Shown here piece after piece: positions 6,079 to 8,869 of a stretch of 8,869 nt of DNA. Every line of letters starts with the position of its first letter. Position 1 is the stretch's first letter. Position numbers and translations under genes: made by a program. Origin of the DNA: Thermoplasmata archaeon (lineage in GTDB: Archaea; Thermoplasmatota; Thermoplasmata; Thermoplasmatales; Aciduliprofundaceae); contig JAGHBQ010000048.1 of the NCBI GenBank assembly GCA_021160945.1, forward strand, positions 1 to 8,869, in the 5' to 3' direction. The notes under the pieces were generated by a model. That model was given only the letters and a program-made list of their open reading frames with translations. It was not told where the DNA came from and ran no database searches.

Positions 6079-6084
6079 ATTTTC

Positions 6085-6516
6085 GTGAGATTAAGCGATC
6101 TTCAGCCTGGAGAAAACGCACTCGTTGTAAGAGTGGGTGGATTCGGCCCAATTCATCGCAGACTTCTTTCTATGGGGATACTCCCCGGTACTGTGATAAA
6201 AGTTGTACGTATTTCACCTCTGGGAGACCCTGTGGTTTATGAGATTCGGGGAGCATTCATATCCCTTCGAAGAAGCGAGGCAGAGCAGGTGGAGGTAGAG
6301 AAGATAGCCCCACTTCATCTGATACCTCCAGGTTCTAGGGTTAAGGTCATCATAGTGGACGGGGGAATGGGATTTATTCAGAATCTTCACAAAATGGGCA
6401 TATCTCCTGGCAGAGTTATTGAGGTAGTGAAAGCTTGCTGCCCTATGGTTGTGAGAACACCACTAGGTCAGTTTACCATAGGAAGAGGGATGGCATACCG
6501 TGTATATGTAAGGTGA
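6085..6516 (+). CDS. feoA: FeoA protein with two tandem FeoA domains
   Basis: FeoA is a small SH3-like cytoplasmic protein that supports FeoB in Fe(II) uptake. This 143-residue polypeptide is about twice the usual 75-85 residues and holds two copies. Domain 1 (about 1-72) has LLSMGILPGTVIKV (27-40), SPLGDPVVYEIRG (44-56) and ISLRRSEAEQVEV. Domain 2 (about 76-143) has LHKMGISPGRVIEVV (101-115), RTPLGQFTIGRGMAYRVYV (124-142) and an adjacent cysteine pair (118-119). Both match the family pattern of an MGI.PG turn followed by G-x-x-(I/L)-(S/G)-(L/R)-R. The GTG at 6085 is chosen because the FeoA fold begins there (MRLSDLQPGE), no in-frame ATG lies close upstream, and the promoter spacing fits a leaderless start. 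It precedes feoB by four bases and certainly shares its transcript. Confidence 0.9.
   Translation: MRLSDLQPGENALVVRVGGFGPIHRRLLSMGILPGTVIKVVRISPLGDPVVYEIRGAFISLRRSEAEQVEVEKIAPLHLIPPGSRVKVIIVDGGMGFIQNLHKMGISPGRVIEVVKACCPMVVRTPLGQFTIGRGMAYRVYVR
6511..6516 (+). promoter_or_regulatory. Shine-Dalgarno site of feoB, overlapping the feoA stop codon
   Basis: AGGTGA ends exactly at the feoA TGA and lies four bases before the feoB ATG (6521). This is a good match to the archaeal anti-Shine-Dalgarno sequence. It fixes the feoB start and suggests translational coupling. It contrasts with the leaderless first genes of the window. Confidence 0.7.
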
Positions 6517-6520
6517 GGGC

Positions 6521-8518
6521 ATGCTCATTGCCTTAGCTGGTAATCCTAACACAGGAAAAAGTACGATTTTTAACGCACTTACAGGCTCACATCAACATGT
6601 GGGAAACTGGCCCGGGGTAACCGTGGAAAAGAAAGAAGGTTTCACAGAGTATAAAGGGAAAAGAATAAAAATAGTGGACCTTCCCGGAACATACTCTCTT
6701 ACAGCATACTCTCTTGAGGAGCTAATAGCCAGAAATTTCATTCTTGAAGAGAAACCAGATGTGGTGATAGATATAATAGATTCCACAAATCTTGAGAGAA
6801 ATTTATATCTCCTTACAGAACTTATGGAGTTAACAGATAGAATAGTGGTTGCCCTTAATATGTTTGATGAGGCAAAGAAAAAGTACAGAATAGATGTGGA
6901 AAAGATGAAAAAGATTCTCGGGATTCCCGTGGTTCCCACAGTGGCCATAAGAAATGAAGGTATAGATGAGCTTCTGAAAGAGGCTGTTGAAGGCAATTTT
7001 CCTATCAAAAAGCCTTCGTATCCGGAGGATGTGGAGAAGAGAATAAAAACTCTGGAAAGTATGCTGAAAAAATACAAAGTTGGACATGAAAGATGGTATG
7101 CAATAAAATTGTTAGAGAATGATGGAGATGTGATGAAAAAGCTTCAGAGAATTGGGGTGAAGGATATCATACATCAGGCAGAGCATTTTAGACACGAGAT
7201 AGAAGATGTTTATGGAGATGATATAGAAACTGTGATGGCATCTTTCCGTTACTCTTTCTCTCACGGACTTTTCCATGAGATTGCAGAGCCCATCAATGTT
7301 GGTGGTGTAACCATCACAGATATGGTGGACCATGTTGTTGCTCACAAGATATTTGGAATACCTATTTTTCTGGTGGTTATGTATCTAGCTTTCAATTTTG
7401 TATTTGAAATTGCAATGCCATTTCAGGATGCTATCGATCTTCTTTTCAATGGAAAAGAACTTGCCAATGGGGGTGAAATAAACGGTCTGATTGATTTATC
7501 CTACAACTGGATGACTGGATTCATGCCCTCCTGGCTTTCCTCTTTCATCAATTATGGACTCCTTCGAGGATTAGCTGCTGTGCTCTCTTTTTTGCCCATC
7601 ATAATGCTTCTTTTCCTTATTCTCTCATTTCTGGAAGACTCTGGATATCTTGCAAGAGTCGCCTTCTTGATGGATAGGATTATGAGAAGGATTGGTTTGG
7701 AAGGGAGGGGCATAATATCCCTGATGCTTGGTCTAGGATGCAATGTACCCGCAATAATGAGTACCAGAGCACTTAGAAATGAGAGAGAAAGAAAACTGAG
7801 CATTGCTCTCAATCCTCTCATTCCTTGCGGTGCACGAATACAAGTGTTTGCATTCCTCACCTCCCTCTTCTTTGCGAGGAACCAAGCTACGGTTCTCTGG
7901 TCTCTTCTTCTCATATCCTTTGCAACAGTTGCATTTCTTGGCTATATTTACAAGAAGACAATTTTTAAAGGTGAAGTGGAGCCTTTTGTAATGGAATTAC
8001 CGCCCTACAGATTACCCACCCTAAAGGGAATTTCCATTCACATGTGGGAAAAAAGCGAGGGATTTCTGAAAAAAGCAGGCACCATAATAATAGGAGCCGC
8101 TGGGGTAATCTGGTTGCTAGCTGCTCTACCCTGGGGTGTAGAATATGGAAGTGAATCCAGTTATATAGGGCAGATTGCCCAGTTTCTTAGTCCAGTGGGC
8201 CACCTTTTCGGACTAACTCCACAGGCCATAATATCCCTTTTCTTTGGATTCTTTGCCAAAGAGGTAGTAATAGAGAGCTTTACGGTGCTTTTCAAAAGCA
8301 AAGGGGCTCTCATGGCTTCTATGACCCAGCTTCAGGCCTTCTCTTTTCTGCTCTTTCTCCTCTTCTACACGCCCTGCGTGGCTACCCTCGCAACCGTATA
8401 TCGGGAAACTAGAAGCAAAAGATTTGTAGTATTTGTTATCCTTGAAGGTCTGACTCTTGCTCTTCTCTTCTCCTTCCTTGCCTATCAAATAGGAACCTTA
8501 CTGGGGGTGGGAGGTTGA
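6521..8518 (+). CDS. feoB: Ferrous iron transporter FeoB (GTPase-permease)
   Basis: FeoB is the cytoplasmic-membrane Fe(II) importer with an N-terminal G-protein domain. The GTPase motifs are complete: G1 GNPNTGKST (7-15), G2 in PGVTVEKKEG (31-40), G3 DLPG (53-56), G4 NMFD (113-116), and a G5-like loop about 140-147 (TVAIRNEG). A helical spacer region (about 165-270) precedes the membrane part. There the conserved elements are EDSGYLARVAFLMDR (372-386), GLGCNVPA (404-411), IPCGAR (434-439), FFAKEVV (577-583) and YTPCVAT (616-622). The three cysteine motifs (C407, C436, C619) are those proposed to line the pore. Hydrophobic stretches fit about eight helices. At 665 residues it is shorter than the 773 of E. 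coli but normal for archaea. It ends in GVGG, and the next gene starts within its stop codon. Confidence 0.97.
   Translation: MLIALAGNPNTGKSTIFNALTGSHQHVGNWPGVTVEKKEGFTEYKGKRIKIVDLPGTYSLTAYSLEELIARNFILEEKPDVVIDIIDSTNLERNLYLLTELMELTDRIVVALNMFDEAKKKYRIDVEKMKKILGIPVVPTVAIRNEGIDELLKEAVEGNFPIKKPSYPEDVEKRIKTLESMLKKYKVGHERWYAIKLLENDGDVMKKLQRIGVKDIIHQAEHFRHEIEDVYGDDIETVMASFRYSFSHGLFHEIAEPINVGGVTITDMVDHVVAHKIFGIPIFLVVMYLAFNFVFEIAMPFQDAIDLLFNGKELANGGEINGLIDLSYNWMTGFMPSWLSSFINYGLLRGLAAVLSFLPIIMLLFLILSFLEDSGYLARVAFLMDRIMRRIGLEGRGIISLMLGLGCNVPAIMSTRALRNERERKLSIALNPLIPCGARIQVFAFLTSLFFARNQATVLWSLLLISFATVAFLGYIYKKTIFKGEVEPFVMELPPYRLPTLKGISIHMWEKSEGFLKKAGTIIIGAAGVIWLLAALPWGVEYGSESSYIGQIAQFLSPVGHLFGLTPQAIISLFFGFFAKEVVIESFTVLFKSKGALMASMTQLQAFSFLLFLLFYTPCVATLATVYRETRSKRFVVFVILEGLTLALLFSFLAYQIGTLLGVGG
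8503..8514 (+). promoter_or_regulatory. Shine-Dalgarno site for the gene after feoB
   Basis: GGGGGTG (8503-8509) followed by GGAGG lies within the last feoB codons, five bases before the TTG at 8515. It is close to the GGAGGTG consensus and supports the TTG start of the overlapping downstream gene. Confidence 0.55.
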
Positions 8519-8869
8519 AGAGATTGTACTTAGAATTCTCCGTGATTTATGTGGTCTTCCTTGCCACGCTCTCCCTTTATTATGGAACTTTGGAAATTCT
8601 TAACTTCTTTTTTACCCCCAGATGCATCTTTCTCCTCTCTTTTCTAACGCTTTACCCCCTTTTTATCTTGAGAGAGTTTAGATTTAGAAAATGGGCGATA
8701 TTGCTCATAATTCTCCTAACGGCTTTATCTTTTCTATTTGCCCTTCATCCACCAGCAACATCTGACATAATGGGAGGATTTTCCTTAATTCTATCCTCTT
8801 CCCTGCTTTTCTATTCTCTCAAAGATACCCTGAGAGAACTTTACAGTGGATTATCCTTTTACCTTGTAG
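8515..8869 (+). CDS. Polytopic membrane protein of unknown function, third gene of the feo operon (3' truncated)
   Basis: A reading frame stays open from TTG at 8515 to the end of the window: 118 codons, cut by the window edge. The TTG overlaps the feoB TGA as TTGA and has a strong Shine-Dalgarno site five bases upstream, so translational coupling to feoB is likely. The product is strongly hydrophobic, with about four helices: residues 8-29 (starting FSVIYVVFLATLSLYYG), 37-52 (CIFLLSFLTLYPLFIL), 60-77 (WAILLIILLTALSFLFAL) and 85-102 (IMGGFSLILSSSLLFYSL). A basic loop, REFRFRK (53-59), follows helix 2, and KDTLRE (103-108) follows helix 4. I do not recognise the family; it does not look like the small soluble FeoC. 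The lack of an ATG start makes it easy to miss. Later GTG (8542) or ATG codons would lose the first helix and the Shine-Dalgarno site. Confidence 0.7.
   Translation, partial: MKRLYLEFSVIYVVFLATLSLYYGTLEILNFFFTPRCIFLLSFLTLYPLFILREFRFRKWAILLIILLTALSFLFALHPPATSDIMGGFSLILSSSLLFYSLKDTLRELYSGLSFYLV

Noticed and set aside
6592..7077. Minus-strand 161-codon frame opposite the FeoB GTPase domain
   Set aside because: It lies wholly within conserved FeoB sequence, and its serine- and phenylalanine-rich translation is what the reverse of lysine- and glutamate-rich coding DNA gives.

Overview
The window looks like a stretch of a euryarchaeal chromosome, most likely from a thermophile of the Thermoplasmata / Aciduliprofundum kind. 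This assignment is an inference. It rests on an archaeal-type fructose-1,6-bisphosphate aldolase/phosphatase, a hexulose-6-phosphate synthase fused to an RraA-like domain, heavy use of AGA/AGG and ATA codons, and AT-rich TATA-like boxes about 25-30 bases before most start codons with no Shine-Dalgarno site between. That spacing predicts leaderless mRNAs. Shine-Dalgarno sequences appear only at genes inside an operon or with a short leader. Every part of the window belongs to a recognisable gene or a short promoter gap. I see no phage, IS element, CRISPR array, tRNA or rRNA.

Layout. Positions 1-467 (+) hold the 3' end of an ABC-transporter ATPase with a TOBE domain (tungstate/molybdate type). 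A hairpin and T-tract follow. At 570-1118 (+) is an unrecognised protein with two N-terminal membrane segments; its end overlaps by 11 bp the end of a convergent gene. Three minus-strand genes follow in the order tmk (3425-2823), a six-helix DUF998-like membrane protein (2809-2210) and a radical SAM/SPASM enzyme (2178-1108). At 3426-3564 is a divergent promoter region. On the plus strand come HPS-RraA (3565-4845) and fructose-1,6-bisphosphate aldolase/phosphatase (4895-6013), then a T-rich terminator. The last block is an iron-uptake operon: a tandem-domain FeoA (GTG start, 6085-6516), FeoB (6521-8518), and a further polytopic membrane protein (8515 to the window end) that starts at TTG inside the FeoB stop codon.

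How they work together. The aldolase/phosphatase makes fructose 6-phosphate in gluconeogenesis. In many archaea, phosphohexuloisomerase plus HPS convert fructose 6-phosphate to ribulose 5-phosphate and formaldehyde, replacing the oxidative pentose-phosphate pathway. The adjacent HPS-RraA and aldolase/phosphatase genes therefore form a plausible sugar-to-pentose module, and thymidylate kinase across the divergent promoter uses pentose-derived nucleotides. The isomerase is not in this window. FeoA/FeoB import Fe(II).

Most notable: the uncatalogued third gene of the feo operon, an identical GTATACCT element exactly 14 bases before the start codons of both HPS-RraA and feoA, the HPS-RraA fusion with its acidic-X20-Arg-Asp motif, and a complete radical SAM/SPASM enzyme of a putative peptide-modifying family with no visible precursor gene. 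Nothing here is clearly an undescribed defence or mobile system.
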